The notes beneath the pieces were generated by a model. The model did not search any database, was not told where the DNA came from, and saw nothing but the letters and a program-made list of their open reading frames with translations. From Saccharospirillum alexandrii (lineage in GTDB: Bacteria > Pseudomonadota > Gammaproteobacteria > Pseudomonadales > Natronospirillaceae): a stretch of DNA of 41,141 nt. Every line of letters begins with the position of its first letter. Position 1 is the stretch's first letter. The DNA lies in the NCBI RefSeq assembly GCF_004000275.1, contig NZ_RCIP01000007.1:1-41141 (forward strand), read 5' to 3'. Of this stretch, positions 33,452 to 41,141 are shown one piece after another. The translations under genes and the position numbers were made by a program.

Positions 33452-34207
33452 ATGCGACGCAAACTGGTAGCCGCAAACTGGAAGATGAATGGCGACAAGG
33501 CTGCTAACAGCGCTTTGTTGACGGCATTTGTACAGGGAATCGATACCGCAGCGGTCGATGCTGTTGTGTTTCCTCCTGCTGTTTACCTGGATCAGGTAGC
33601 GTCGGCCGTCGCCGGCAGTGGCATTCGATATGGTATTCAGAATGTCCATGCTGCTGAGAAAGGGGCCTATACCGGTGAGATTTCACTGGGAATGGTGAAG
33701 GATTTTGGGGCCGACTACGTTTTGGTGGGCCACTCCGAGCGCCGTGAGCTCTTCGCTGAGAGCGACAGCGTTGTCGCCGGGAAGGTCCAGGCAGCTCTGG
33801 CTGCTGGTGTAGTGCCGATGCTTTGCGTCGGCGAGACGCTCGCCGAGCGCGAAGCTGATCAGACGGAAGCCGTCGTCGGTCGCCAGTTGCAGGCGGTATT
33901 GGATGTCGTTGGCATCGAAGCGTTTGCGACGATCGTTGTTGCTTATGAGCCCGTTTGGGCAATAGGCACCGGTAAGACCGCTTCGCCCGAACAGGCTCAG
34001 GCGGTACATGCGTTTATTCGAGGTTTATTGGCGCAGGCGTCCGAGTCTGTTGCCGGGAAGTGCCGGGTGCTCTATGGCGGCAGTGTTAAGGCGTCCAGTG
34101 CACAGGAATTGTTTCAGCAACCCGACATTGATGGCGGGCTGGTAGGGGGAGCATCACTGCTCGCCGACGAGTTTGTTGCGATCTGTCAGGCTGCGAAAGG
34201 GGTTTAA
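33452..34207 (+). CDS. tpiA: Triosephosphate isomerase
   Basis: TpiA interconverts dihydroxyacetone phosphate and glyceraldehyde-3-phosphate in glycolysis and gluconeogenesis. The 251-residue barrel has all catalytic parts: the N-terminal AANWKMNG with the active-site Lys, YVLVGHSERR with the catalytic His, VVAYEPVWAIGTGKTASPEQ with the catalytic Glu and the flexible loop, and the C-terminal phosphate site YGGSVKASSAQE and LVGGASL. AAGGAGG lies nine bases before the ATG. The secG gene starts three bases after its stop codon, as in other gammaproteobacteria. Confidence 0.98.
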   Translation: MRRKLVAANWKMNGDKAANSALLTAFVQGIDTAAVDAVVFPPAVYLDQVASAVAGSGIRYGIQNVHAAEKGAYTGEISLGMVKDFGADYVLVGHSERRELFAESDSVVAGKVQAALAAGVVPMLCVGETLAEREADQTEAVVGRQLQAVLDVVGIEAFATIVVAYEPVWAIGTGKTASPEQAQAVHAFIRGLLAQASESVAGKCRVLYGGSVKASSAQELFQQPDIDGGLVGGASLLADEFVAICQAAKGV

Positions 34208-34210
34208 CGA

Positions 34211-34552
34211 ATGGCTATCGAAAATTTGGTGTTGGTGGTTCATGTTCTGCTGGGTCTGGGTGTTGTCGGTTTCGTACTGATCCAGCGTGGCAAGGGCGCC
34301 GATGCAGGGGCCTCCTTTGGTGGCGGTGCCTCGCAAACCGTGTTCGGCAGTGGTGGCAGTGCCAACTTCCTGACCCGTACCACCGCCATATTGGCGACCG
34401 GTTTCTTTTTGACCAGTTTTGGTTTGGCGTACATTGCCAAGCAAAAAGCCGAAGGTCTTGATGATCTGGGATTGGATATTCCTGCGGTTGAGCAAACCGA
34501 GGAAGCGCCAGTCGCACCCGAACAGAATACTTTGGATATACCGGCCGAGTAA
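34211..34552 (+). CDS. secG: Protein translocase subunit SecG
   Basis: SecG is the small helper subunit of the SecYEG channel. The 113 residues have two membrane helices (LVLVVHVLLGLGVVGFVLIQ and TAILATGFFLTSFGLAYIA) joined by the hallmark loop QRGKGADAGASFGGGASQTV and FGSGGSANFLTRTTA. The C-terminal tail is acidic and low in complexity, common for the family. It is preceded closely by tpiA and followed by tRNA-Leu, the usual gammaproteobacterial order, so the tRNA is probably processed from the same transcript. Confidence 0.97.
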   Translation: MAIENLVLVVHVLLGLGVVGFVLIQRGKGADAGASFGGGASQTVFGSGGSANFLTRTTAILATGFFLTSFGLAYIAKQKAEGLDDLGLDIPAVEQTEEAPVAPEQNTLDIPAE

Positions 34553-34579
34553 GGAATAGCCCGGCCGGGGAGCGCTTTT

Positions 34580-34666
34580 GCCGACGTGGTGGAATTGGTA
34601 GACACGCCATCTTGAGGGGGTGGTGGGCTTATGCCCGTGCTAGTTCGAGTCTAGTCGTCGGCACCA
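34580..34666 (+). tRNA. tRNA-Leu (anticodon GAG)
   Basis: An 87-base type II tRNA. The acceptor stem GCCGACG pairs with CGTCGGC, followed by encoded ACCA (34663-34666). The D arm GTGGTGGAATTGGTAGAC is typical of leucine tRNAs; the anticodon stem CCATC/GGTGG encloses loop TTGAGGG (anticodon GAG); a long variable arm follows (GGGCTTATGCCC), then the T arm TAGTTCGAGTCTA. It lies between secG and the initiator tRNA, as in E. coli. Confidence 0.96.
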
Positions 34667-34670
34667 CTTA

Positions 34671-34702
34671 AAAGGCCTGTGCGAGCAGGCCTTTTTCTTT
34701 TT
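34671..34702 (+). terminator. Rho-independent terminator after tRNA-Leu
   Basis: AAAGGCCTG (34671-34679) and CAGGCCTTT (34686-34694) form a perfect 9-bp stem with a six-base loop and a T-rich tail. It ends the tpiA-secG-tRNA-Leu transcript and isolates the tRNA-fMet unit. Confidence 0.92.
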
Positions 34703-34724
34703 GGGGGACTTTCCGGGCTTTGCC

Positions 34725-34753
34725 TTGAAAGTCGGGCGGGGCATCCCTATAAT
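34725..34753 (+). promoter_or_regulatory. Strong sigma-70 promoter of the tRNA-fMet unit
   Basis: TTGAAA (34725-34730), a 17-base spacer and a perfect TATAAT (34748-34753) are followed by the GC-rich discriminator GCCGCCGCC. A GC-rich discriminator is typical of stable-RNA promoters under stringent control. Transcription should start near 34760, upstream of the partial tRNA copy. Confidence 0.85.
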
Positions 34754-34793
34754 GCCGCCGCCTGAGGAGTGTGAATTCCTCGAGGTTCTATGA

Positions 34794-34836
<43 letters not shown>

Positions 34837-34919
34837 CCTATCCTGCAAAAGCTGAAGGGAGTCACCGACCTTCGGTTTATGAGTCCGACCCGGTTGGTCT
34901 CAGAATAGTAAGGTGACAC
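34837..34919 (+). other. Insert with hairpin antisense to the tRNA-fMet anticodon arm
   Basis: Between the half copy and the full tRNA lie 83 bases. CTCCCT/AGGGAG (34834-34839, 34856-34861) makes one hairpin. Then 34866-34889 is the reverse complement of 34954-34977, the anticodon arm of the real tRNA, at 22 of 24 positions; as RNA one difference would still be a G-U pair. This piece also folds on itself: ACCGACC (34864-34870) with GGTTGGT (34892-34898) and TCGG (34872-34875) with CCGA (34885-34888), and GTCACC/GGTGAC (34861-34866, 34912-34917) could close around it. Origin unknown. Confidence 0.8.
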
Positions 34920-34927
34920 AGGTTTAT

Positions 34928-35004
<77 letters not shown>

Positions 35005-35044
35005 TATTCAGGTGAAGCAGCCGTATATCATTGGCGCTCACCGA

Positions 35045-35132
35045 ACAACATACAAGGATAGGTATGTTGTAGGGTCTGCAGACCCTCGGAAGCCAGAGGG
35101 CCTTCCGACTCATAGACTGGTCTGCGAGACCA
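35045..35132 (+). repeat. Run of four stem-loops behind tRNA-fMet
   Basis: ACAACATAC/GTATGTTGT (35045-35053, 35062-35070; loop AAGGATAG), the perfect palindrome AGGGTCTGCAGACCCT (35071-35086), TCGGAAG/CTTCCGA (35086-35092, 35102-35108) and TGGTCT-GCG-AGACCA (35118-35132) follow each other with almost no linker. The terminator hairpin comes next. Together they would form a compact 3' trailer RNA of the tRNA-fMet transcript. I do not recognise a known RNA family. Confidence 0.75.
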
Positions 35133-35139
35133 CGACTTG

Positions 35140-35165
35140 AAGCCCCTCCTAGCAGGGGCTTTTTG
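35140..35165 (+). terminator. Rho-independent terminator of the tRNA-fMet unit
   Basis: AGCCCCT (35141-35147) and AGGGGCT (35154-35160) form a 7-bp stem with a six-base loop and a run of five T's. It closes the transcript that begins at the TTGAAA/TATAAT promoter. Confidence 0.92.
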
Positions 35166-35420
35166 TTAGCAGGCCGGTCGGTTTTCCGTAGAGCTTTGTG
35201 TTTTGAGGCTCACCTGCGTGAACCGCACGAGTGCGGAACCGTTGGGATCTCAGTGTTATCGATCTGGGCCTGCGGAGCCAACGGAAGGCGTTGGTTCCAA
35301 AGTTGCCCTTTTTTTGGCTCTGAAAAAGTCAGTTAAGGGCACGACAACATCGAATAGACGTCAGTGGCTGCGCCACTGGCAACAGTCAGGCCCGGCAGCC
35401 GGGCTCACAGAGGGGTTTGA
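35166..35420 (+). promoter_or_regulatory. Leader of the rimP-nusA-infB operon with two hairpins
   Basis: This 255-bp gene-free stretch precedes rimP. CCAACG/CGTTGG (about 35278-35294) is followed by a weak T run TTTTTTT. Two perfect hairpins lie just upstream of the start: CAGTGGC-TGC-GCCACTG (35362-35378) and GCCCGG-CAG-CCGGGC (35390-35404). The ribosome binding site AGAGGGG follows. In E. coli this operon's leader is a site of feedback by NusA; similar control is possible. No convincing promoter was found. Confidence 0.5.
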
Positions 35421-35882
35421 ATGGCAAAGGTCGACGAACTGAATGCAATGCTGGAACCGGTAATTACTGGTCTGGGGTTTGTATTCTGGGGTCTGGAGTT
35501 CTCAGCACAGGGCAAACACAGCACCCTGCGCGTGTACATTGACCACGAAGAGGGGATCAATGTGGATCAGTGCGCGGAAGTGAGCCGCCAGATCAGCGCG
35601 GTGATGGATGTTGAAGACCCGATCAGTCAGAACTACACCCTGGAGGTTTCCTCCCCGGGTATGGATCGTCCTTTGTTCAGTCTGGAGCAGTTTTCAGCGT
35701 ATCTGGGTGAGTGGGTTCAGGTGCGTTTGCGTGCGCCGTTTGAAGGGCGTCGTAAATTCAAAGGTGTGCTGTCCGCAATAGAGGATCAGGACATCTGCGT
35801 GACCGTTGATGGTATGGACTATTTGTTGCCGATCGAAAGCATCGACAAAGCCAACCTGATACCGAACTTTGACAAGCAATAA
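35421..35882 (+). CDS. rimP: Ribosome maturation factor RimP
   Basis: RimP is needed for maturation of the 30S subunit. The 153 residues fit the family (E. coli 150). The N-terminal domain reads [37 protein letters not shown] and [14 protein letters not shown], the last being the most conserved RimP motif. The C-terminal half is an Sm-like barrel ([20 protein letters not shown] onward). The ATG at 35421 follows AGAGGGG. First gene of the rimP-nusA-infB-rbfA-truB operon. Confidence 0.96.
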   Translation: MAKVDELNAMLEPVITGLGFVFWGLEFSAQGKHSTLRVYIDHEEGINVDQCAEVSRQISAVMDVEDPISQNYTLEVSSPGMDRPLFSLEQFSAYLGEWVQVRLRAPFEGRRKFKGVLSAIEDQDICVTVDGMDYLLPIESIDKANLIPNFDKQ

Positions 35883-35939
35883 ACCGATTAACCGAAAGGA
35901 AAGCCCGGTCAACCGCCCGGCAAACAAGAGGCTGAGACG

Positions 35940-37439
35940 ATGAGTAAAGAAATTCTCCTGGTCGTGGACGCAGTAGCGAATGAGAAAGGTGTGTCCCGAG
36001 AGGTCATCTTTGATGCCATGGAGCTGGCCCTGGCAGCCGCTGCCAAGAAGCGCTTCGACGAAGATGAAGAAGGCGAGATCGACATTCACGTTGTGATCGA
36101 CCGCAAGACCGGTGAGTACCAGACCTTTCGTCGCTGGACTGTGATGGGCAATGATGGCGTTCCAACCCTGGGTTGTGAATGGACCACTCAGGAAGCCCAT
36201 GAAGTCGACAAGACATTGCAAGAGGGTGACACCTACGAAGAGGTGATCGAGAACGCTGAATTTGGCCGCATCAGCGCTCAGGCAGCGAAGCAGATCATCG
36301 TACAGAAAGTGCGTGAAGCCGAGCGGGCAAAAATTGTTGAGCAATACCGTGAGCGTGTTGGTGAAATGGTGCTGGGCACGGTCAAGAAAGTGACTCGTGA
36401 CAACATTATTGTCGACCTGGGCAACAACGCTGAAGCTGTCATGCCGCGTGAATCTGTGATCGGGCGTGAAACCTTCCGCATCGGTGACCGGGTGCGCGCT
36501 GTGCTGCAGGACATTCGTGCTGAAGGCCGTGGCCCGCAGCTTGAACTGAGCCGCGCCAGCAACGACATGCTGATCGAACTGTTCCGCATTGAAGTGCCGG
36601 AAATTCAGGAAGAAGTGATCGAAATTCGCGGATGTGCCCGTGACCCTGGCTCTCGCGCGAAGATCGCGGTGAAAACCAATGACGGTCGTATCGACCCGGT
36701 GGGTGCCTGTGTCGGTATGCGTGGTTCGCGTGTACAAGCGGTATCGAACGAACTGAACAATGAGCGTGTCGACATCATTTTGTGGGACGACAATCCGGCC
36801 CAACTGGTGATTAACGCCATGGCACCGGCTGAAGTTGCCTCCATCGTGATGGATGAAGATACCAACACCATGGATGTCGCGGTTGCGGCCGACAACCTGG
36901 CCATTGCGATTGGCCGCAGTGGACAGAACGTAAGGCTTGCCAGTGAACTGACTGGCTGGGTGATCAACGTGATGACCGAGGAAGAAGCCGACGAGAAACA
37001 GGAAGAGGAAGCCGGTCGCCTGGTTACCTATTTTGAAGAGAAGCTGGATGTCGATGAAGACATTGCTGCCATTCTGGCAGAAGAAGGCTTCACCACACTG
37101 GAAGAGGTCGCTTACGTACCTCTAGAGGAAATGCTTGGCATTGAAGGGTTCGACGAAAACATCGTGACCGAACTGCGTCAGCGTGCAAAAGACATGTTAC
37201 TGACGCTGGAACTGGCGAGTGAAGAGCAACTGGATTCCGCAACACCCAGTGACGACTTGCTGAGCCTGGACGGCATGGATGAGCATCTGGCCCGCCTGTT
37301 GGCGAGCAAAGGCATCGCCACGATGGAAGATCTAGCGGAACAGAGTATTGATGACCTGATGGACATCGATGATATGGACGAGGAACGGGCTGGCCGATTG
37401 ATTATGGCAGCACGGGCACCTTGGTTTGAGAATGAGTAA
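35940..37439 (+). CDS. nusA: Transcription termination/antitermination factor NusA
   Basis: NusA binds RNA polymerase and modulates pausing, termination and rRNA antitermination. The 499-residue protein (E. coli 495) has an N-terminal polymerase-binding domain ([20 protein letters not shown]), an S1 domain ([20 protein letters not shown]), two KH domains ([40 protein letters not shown]) and two acidic C-terminal repeats ([40 protein letters not shown]), the latter being the gammaproteobacterial form. It begins 57 bp after rimP and infB follows in 19 bp. Confidence 0.98.
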   Translation: MSKEILLVVDAVANEKGVSREVIFDAMELALAAAAKKRFDEDEEGEIDIHVVIDRKTGEYQTFRRWTVMGNDGVPTLGCEWTTQEAHEVDKTLQEGDTYEEVIENAEFGRISAQAAKQIIVQKVREAERAKIVEQYRERVGEMVLGTVKKVTRDNIIVDLGNNAEAVMPRESVIGRETFRIGDRVRAVLQDIRAEGRGPQLELSRASNDMLIELFRIEVPEIQEEVIEIRGCARDPGSRAKIAVKTNDGRIDPVGACVGMRGSRVQAVSNELNNERVDIILWDDNPAQLVINAMAPAEVASIVMDEDTNTMDVAVAADNLAIAIGRSGQNVRLASELTGWVINVMTEEEADEKQEEEAGRLVTYFEEKLDVDEDIAAILAEEGFTTLEEVAYVPLEEMLGIEGFDENIVTELRQRAKDMLLTLELASEEQLDSATPSDDLLSLDGMDEHLARLLASKGIATMEDLAEQSIDDLMDIDDMDEERAGRLIMAARAPWFENE

Positions 37440-37458
37440 TCACGGGTAGGAGGAATCC

Positions 37459-40047
37459 ATGGCAGAAGTCACCGTTAAACAACTGGCGGAAAGCGTTGGT
37501 ACACCCGTTGATCGTTTATTGAAACAAATGAGCGATGCTGGTCTGCCGCAAAAGTCTGAGGGCGAAGCGGTTAATGATGACCAGAAGCAGACACTGTTGA
37601 CGTATTTGAAAACAAGTCACGGTGAAGACAGCGGAGCCCCCAAGAAGATCACGTTGAAGCGCAAGGTCACCACTACATTGAAGACCAGTGGTGGTGGTCG
37701 TGGCAAGACGGTCAATATCGAAGTGCGCAAGAAGCGTACTTACATGAAGCGCGATGCCGTTGAAGGCAGCGGCGATGCAGCACCGACTGAAGCGGCGGCC
37801 CCAGTGACGACTGCCGATACGTCGGCCAGTCGTCGTGCCGAAGAAGACGCGAAGCTTGAAGCAGCACGGGCACGTGCTGCCGAAGAGAAGGCGCGCGAGG
37901 AAGCGGCGAAACGCGAAGCTGAAAAGGCACGCACTTCAAAAGTACAGCCGAAGAAAGTTGAGGAAGAGGTTGATCCGCAACTGGCGGTGGCGGACGCCGA
38001 GGCCAAAATGGCCAAGGAAGACCGCACCACCGACAAGAAAAAGCACAAGACGGCTGAACGCCCGATGCGGGTGGACGATGGCCCGGCAGCAGACAGCCGC
38101 AAGGCCGGTCACAAAAAGGGCGGCAAGAAAGCGGAAGTGGCGCAGCGCGTTAACACCGGTCGTGGCGGCAACAAGCATCAGCAAATGCTGTCGGCCCTGG
38201 ACGATGGAGATGGCATGGGTCGTCGCCGTCGCGCCAAGCGTGGTGGTAACAAGAAGCGCGATCACCAGTTTGAGCGTCCGACCGCACCCGTAGTGCGCGA
38301 AGTGCAACTGGGTGAAGCCATTACCGTGGCTGAGCTGGCCAGTCAGATGTCGGTTAAGGCCGCTGAAGTGGTTAAGATCCTGTTCAAGATGGGCGTCATG
38401 GTGACGGTTAACCAGGCCATCGATCAGGACACCGCGATTCTGGTGATCGAGGAAATGGGGCACAAGTATACCGTGGTGAATGAAAACGCCATGGAAGACG
38501 ATGTGATGGAGGTCAGCTACAGCGGTGAAGAGTCACCTCGCGCACCTGTTGTAACCGTCATGGGTCACGTTGACCACGGTAAGACAAGCTTACTCGACCA
38601 TATTCGTCGTACTCGTGTTGCATCCGGTGAGTCTGGTGGTATTACCCAGCATATTGGGGCATACCATGTTGAAACTGACAAAGGCATGATTACTTTCCTG
38701 GACACTCCTGGTCACGCGGCCTTTACCGCTATGCGTGCCCGCGGCGCCAAGGCAACGGACGTGGTGATTTTGGTTGTCGCCGCAGACGACGGTGTGATGC
38801 CGCAGACCGAAGAGGCGGTTCAACACGCCCGCGCTGCCGGTGTTCCTCTGATCGTGGCCATCAACAAGATGGACAAGGAAGCGGCTGACCCGGACCGGGT
38901 GATCAACGAGCTGTCACAGCGCGATGTGATCCCTGAGTCCTGGGGTGGTGACACCCAGTTCGTTCAGGTGTCGGCGCATACCGGTCAGGGCATCGACGAG
39001 CTGCTCGACGCGGTTCTGTTGCAGGCCGAAGTGCTTGAGCTGAAAGCACACCACGAAGGCCCGGGTAAGGGTACTGTCGTGGAATCGAGCCTCGACAAGG
39101 GCCGTGGCGCTGTTGCCACCGTTCTGGTTCAGTCTGGTCGTCTGAAGAAAGGCGATGTGGTTCTGGCCGGTACTTTCTACGGTAAAGTGCGTGCTTTGTT
39201 GGATGAAACCGGCAAACAGATCGAGGAAGCTGGTCCGTCTATTCCGGTCGAGATTCTCGGCTTGAATGGTACGCCGGATGCCGGTGACGAGTTTGTGGTC
39301 TCTGAAAGCGAACGTTCGGCACGTGAAGTTGCTGAGATGCGCTCCATGCGCACCAAGGAATCGGCACATGCCCAGCAGCAGGCGGCGAAACTCGACGCTC
39401 TGTTCCAGGGTATGGGTTCTGAAGACAAGAAAGTGCTGAACGTGGTACTGAAGACCGACGTTCGCGGCTCACTCGAAGCCCTGACTGCTTCATTGCAGAA
39501 ACTGGGCAACGAAGAAGTGAAGGTGAACGTGATTGCCAGCGGTGTGGGCGCGATTTCTGAGTCCGATGCCAACCTGGCGATTACCTCGCAGGCGGTTGTC
39601 TTCGGTTTCAACGTGCGCGCCACTGGTAAAGCCCGGACAGTGATCGAGCAGGCAGGTCTGGATCTGCGTTACTACAACGTGATCTATAACCTGATCGACG
39701 ATGTCAAAGCCGCACTGAACGGTCTGTTGTCGCCGGATCTGCGTGAAGAGATTGTCGGCCTGGCTGAAGTACGTGATGTCTTCAACTCGCCCAAGTTCGG
39801 GCAAGTGGCCGGCTGTATGGTCATCGAAGGCACCATGCACCGCAGCAAGCGCATTCGTGTATTGCGTGACGAAGTGGTCATCTATGAAGGCGAGCTGGAA
39901 TCCCTGCGTCGCTTCAAAGACGATGTCCAGGAAGTTCGTCAGGGCATGGAATGCGGTATTGGCGTCAAGAACTACAATGACGTTAAAGCCGGTGACAAGA
40001 TCGAAGTCTTTGATGTTAAGGAATTTGCGCGCACCATCGATGATTAA
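37459..40047 (+). CDS. infB: Translation initiation factor IF-2
   Basis: IF2 is the GTPase that brings initiator tRNA to the 30S subunit and promotes subunit joining. The 862-residue protein has the N-terminal IF2_N fold ([20 protein letters not shown]), a long Lys/Glu/Ala-rich linker (about 115-260), a second IF2_N ([20 protein letters not shown]), the G domain with [19 protein letters not shown] (G1), [16 protein letters not shown] (G3) and AINKMDK (G4), then the C-terminal fMet-tRNA-binding domain ending [18 protein letters not shown] sits before the ATG. The initiator tRNA it binds is encoded 2.5 kb upstream. Confidence 0.98.
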   Translation: MAEVTVKQLAESVGTPVDRLLKQMSDAGLPQKSEGEAVNDDQKQTLLTYLKTSHGEDSGAPKKITLKRKVTTTLKTSGGGRGKTVNIEVRKKRTYMKRDAVEGSGDAAPTEAAAPVTTADTSASRRAEEDAKLEAARARAAEEKAREEAAKREAEKARTSKVQPKKVEEEVDPQLAVADAEAKMAKEDRTTDKKKHKTAERPMRVDDGPAADSRKAGHKKGGKKAEVAQRVNTGRGGNKHQQMLSALDDGDGMGRRRRAKRGGNKKRDHQFERPTAPVVREVQLGEAITVAELASQMSVKAAEVVKILFKMGVMVTVNQAIDQDTAILVIEEMGHKYTVVNENAMEDDVMEVSYSGEESPRAPVVTVMGHVDHGKTSLLDHIRRTRVASGESGGITQHIGAYHVETDKGMITFLDTPGHAAFTAMRARGAKATDVVILVVAADDGVMPQTEEAVQHARAAGVPLIVAINKMDKEAADPDRVINELSQRDVIPESWGGDTQFVQVSAHTGQGIDELLDAVLLQAEVLELKAHHEGPGKGTVVESSLDKGRGAVATVLVQSGRLKKGDVVLAGTFYGKVRALLDETGKQIEEAGPSIPVEILGLNGTPDAGDEFVVSESERSAREVAEMRSMRTKESAHAQQQAAKLDALFQGMGSEDKKVLNVVLKTDVRGSLEALTASLQKLGNEEVKVNVIASGVGAISESDANLAITSQAVVFGFNVRATGKARTVIEQAGLDLRYYNVIYNLIDDVKAALNGLLSPDLREEIVGLAEVRDVFNSPKFGQVAGCMVIEGTMHRSKRIRVLRDEVVIYEGELESLRRFKDDVQEVRQGMECGIGVKNYNDVKAGDKIEVFDVKEFARTIDD

Positions 40048-40064
40048 TGCGTCTTGAGTTCCTG

Positions 40065-40096
40065 ACAACCCCGGCTTGTCCGGGGTTGTTTGCTTT
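40065..40096 (+). terminator. Terminator-like hairpin after infB
   Basis: ACAACCCCGG (40065-40074) and CCGGGGTTGT (40080-40089) form a perfect 10-bp stem with a 5-base loop. The tail TTGCTTT is only partly T-rich, so partial read-through into rbfA is likely. Confidence 0.7.
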
Positions 40097-40102
40097 ATAG
40101 AG

Positions 40103-40284
40103 TCAAGTTTCGGCGCTCGGTTTTGGTTTGGTGCCAAAGGCTCGTGCCAGCCACCGGGTGTACCGATCCGGGGTCGGCGTTAACCCATCCATGGGGCCTA
40201 GGCCGCAACATCCATGTTGCGGACTACCCCGGATAGGTACACCCGACAGCTGGCACTTGGTTTGGTGCGAGCGCCGAAACTTGA
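40103..40284. repeat. Long-hairpin intergenic element, copy 3
   Basis: The 281-bp infB-rbfA gap is filled by this element. A 17-bp outer stem (TCAAGTTTCGGCGCTCG at 40103-40119 with 40268-40284) encloses a 31-base near-perfect stem (40144-40174 with 40226-40256: GTGCCAG/CTGGCAC, CGGGTGTACC/GGTACACCCG, ATCCGGGGT/ACCCCGGAT). The loop has CCCATCCATGGG (40184-40195), GGCCTAGGCC (40195-40204) and CCGCAACAT-CC-ATGTTGCGG (40203-40222), the same inner core as copy 1. The GGTTTGGTGC unit appears on both sides (about 40125-40134 and 40259-40268) as a direct repeat. Confidence 0.88.
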
Positions 40285-40328
40285 GTTATAAACCGAGTTA
40301 TTTCCCCTATTTGCAAGAGGGCCAAATC

Positions 40329-40772
40329 ATGGCCAAAGAAAACAGTCGTATCCGGCGTATTGCCGACCAGATGCAGCGTGACCTGTCGGTGATTATCCAG
40401 CAGGAAGTGAAGGACCCGCGCCTCGGCATGGTGACCCTGAACGACGTTAAGGTCAGCAAGGATTTGTCCTACGCCGACATCTATTTTACCTGCATGGTAT
40501 TCGGCGAAAGTGCCGAAGCCGATATCGAACGCAGTGAGCAGGAAGCCGTGCTGAACAAGGCCTCAGGCTTTTTACGCACGATACTGGCACGCGAACTCAA
40601 ACTGCGGGTTATGCCGCTGCTGCGCTTTCACTACGACCCAACACTGGAGTCGGGTGCGCGCCTGTCCGGCCTGATCAACGAAGCCGTGCGTCAGGATAAA
40701 GCCAGAAACATCGACGACGGTGCTGATGATGACTCTTCAGACGAGCCGTCTTCAGATAAAGACCCGTCCTGA
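40329..40772 (+). CDS. rbfA: 30S ribosome-binding factor RbfA
   Basis: RbfA binds the 30S subunit near the 5' end of 16S rRNA during late maturation and cold adaptation. The 147-residue protein begins MAKENSRIRRIADQMQRDLS, continues VIIQQEVKDPRLGMVTLNDV and SKDLSYADIYFTCM, and ends with the conserved LRFHYDPTLESGARLSGLI before an acidic Ser/Asp tail. The ATG at 40329 follows AGAGGG; the frame could be extended to 40128 only by translating the hairpin element, which I reject. truB starts 3 bp after its stop. Confidence 0.97.
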   Translation: MAKENSRIRRIADQMQRDLSVIIQQEVKDPRLGMVTLNDVKVSKDLSYADIYFTCMVFGESAEADIERSEQEAVLNKASGFLRTILARELKLRVMPLLRFHYDPTLESGARLSGLINEAVRQDKARNIDDGADDDSSDEPSSDKDPS

Positions 40773-40775
40773 TTC

Positions 40776-41141
40776 ATGGCACGTCGCAGAAAAGGACGCG
40801 CCATCGACGGCGTCATCTTGCTGGACAAGCCATCGGACTGGTCTTCAAACGGTGTGCTGCAAAAGGTGCGTTGGTTGTTCCAGGCGCAAAAAGCCGGTCA
40901 CACCGGTGCGCTGGACCCGTTGGCAACGGGTCTGTTGCCCCTCTGCCTGGGTGAAGCGACAAAATTTACCCGTTTTTTACTGGAAGCCGATAAGGCCTAT
41001 CGAGCGGTTGCCAAACTGGGCGAACGCACCGATACCCTTGATGCCGAAGGCGAAATCACCGAAACCCGCCCGGTGCCCGAACTCGATGTTGCTGAGGTAG
41101 AGGCGCTGCTGGCAGAGCGCTTTACCGGCGATATCGAACAG
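40776..41141 (+). CDS. truB: tRNA pseudouridine(55) synthase, N-terminal part
   Basis: TruB converts U55 in the T loop of nearly all tRNAs to pseudouridine. The window ends after 122 codons (family about 310), so only the N-terminal part is seen. It reads [20 protein letters not shown] and then [20 protein letters not shown], whose Asp is the catalytic nucleophile; [20 protein letters not shown] follows. Its ATG lies 3 bp behind the rbfA stop. Frame is open to the window edge. Confidence 0.97.
   Translation, partial: MARRRKGRAIDGVILLDKPSDWSSNGVLQKVRWLFQAQKAGHTGALDPLATGLLPLCLGEATKFTRFLLEADKAYRAVAKLGERTDTLDAEGEITETRPVPELDVAEVEALLAERFTGDIEQ

Noticed and set aside
34837-34919. A second tRNA gene on the minus strand in the insert
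   Set aside because: The anticodon-like arm is present in inverted form, but there is no acceptor stem, D arm or T arm around it on that strand.
35203-35442. 79-codon frame overlapping the rimP start
   Set aside because: No ribosome binding site or recognisable protein, and it overlaps the operon leader hairpins and rimP in another frame.
35694-36803. 369-codon open frame opposite rimP/nusA
   Set aside because: Same reason: it lies fully antisense to conserved genes and has no family features or ribosome binding site.
40128-40328. N-terminal extension of RbfA
   Set aside because: The 67 extra codons translate the hairpin element; the ATG at 40329 has a good ribosome binding site and matches the family start.

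Overview
The window reads as a chromosomal backbone segment of a gammaproteobacterium, most like a marine Oceanospirillales/Pseudomonadales-type genome. The evidence is gene order: ftsY-ftsE-ftsX-rpoH, coaD next to a YfhL-type ferredoxin, glnE-ilvE, and the block ftsH-folP-glmM-tpiA-secG-tRNA-Leu-tRNA-fMet-rimP-nusA-infB-rbfA-truB. Genus is not claimed. There is no phage, transposase, CRISPR array or plasmid function.

Layout. 1-200 is the 3' tail of a 5S rRNA gene and its terminators. 345-6160 holds a GNAT protein, trmB, a DUF423 membrane protein, rpoH and the overlapping ftsY-ftsE-ftsX operon. 6230-10780 holds a long hairpin repeat, a catalytically empty M16-like remnant, rsmD, a CalB-type aldehyde dehydrogenase, coaD, a ferredoxin and a second hairpin repeat. 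10782-19548 is the accessory part: an aspartoacylase-family protein, a chemoreceptor overlapping a small Cys-rich membrane-anchored protein, a MerR-type regulator divergent from an alternative sigma factor, a Fe-S photolyase/cryptochrome, a second GNAT and a glutathione-synthase-like ATP-grasp enzyme. 19687-23878 is a ynjBCD-F type ABC transporter operon without ynjE. 24179-28194 is glnE and ilvE. From 28327 onward come yhbY and the long block of folate, cell-wall, translation and transcription genes, ending in truncated truB.

How genes work together. FtsE/FtsX regulate septal wall hydrolysis, and FtsY targets membrane proteins. RpoH and FtsH sit in the same window, and ftsH has a good sigma-32-like promoter, so the heat-shock factor, one of its targets and the protease that degrades it are all visible. 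The end of the window concentrates translation initiation: initiator tRNA, IF2, RimP, RbfA, TruB and NusA.

Most unusual items: (1) a second 5' half of the initiator tRNA upstream of the real tRNA-fMet, followed by a hairpin that is antisense to the tRNA-fMet anticodon arm, all apparently in one transcript that ends in a run of five stem-loops; (2) three intergenic long-hairpin elements with copy-specific outer stems and inner hairpins tipped with ATCC(A/C)T; (3) a MerR/sigma/photolyase cluster with three operator-like repeats spaced exactly 11 bp, as in CarH-type light regulators, although the MerR protein lacks a recognisable B12 motif; (4) rlmE missing from its usual place upstream of ftsH.
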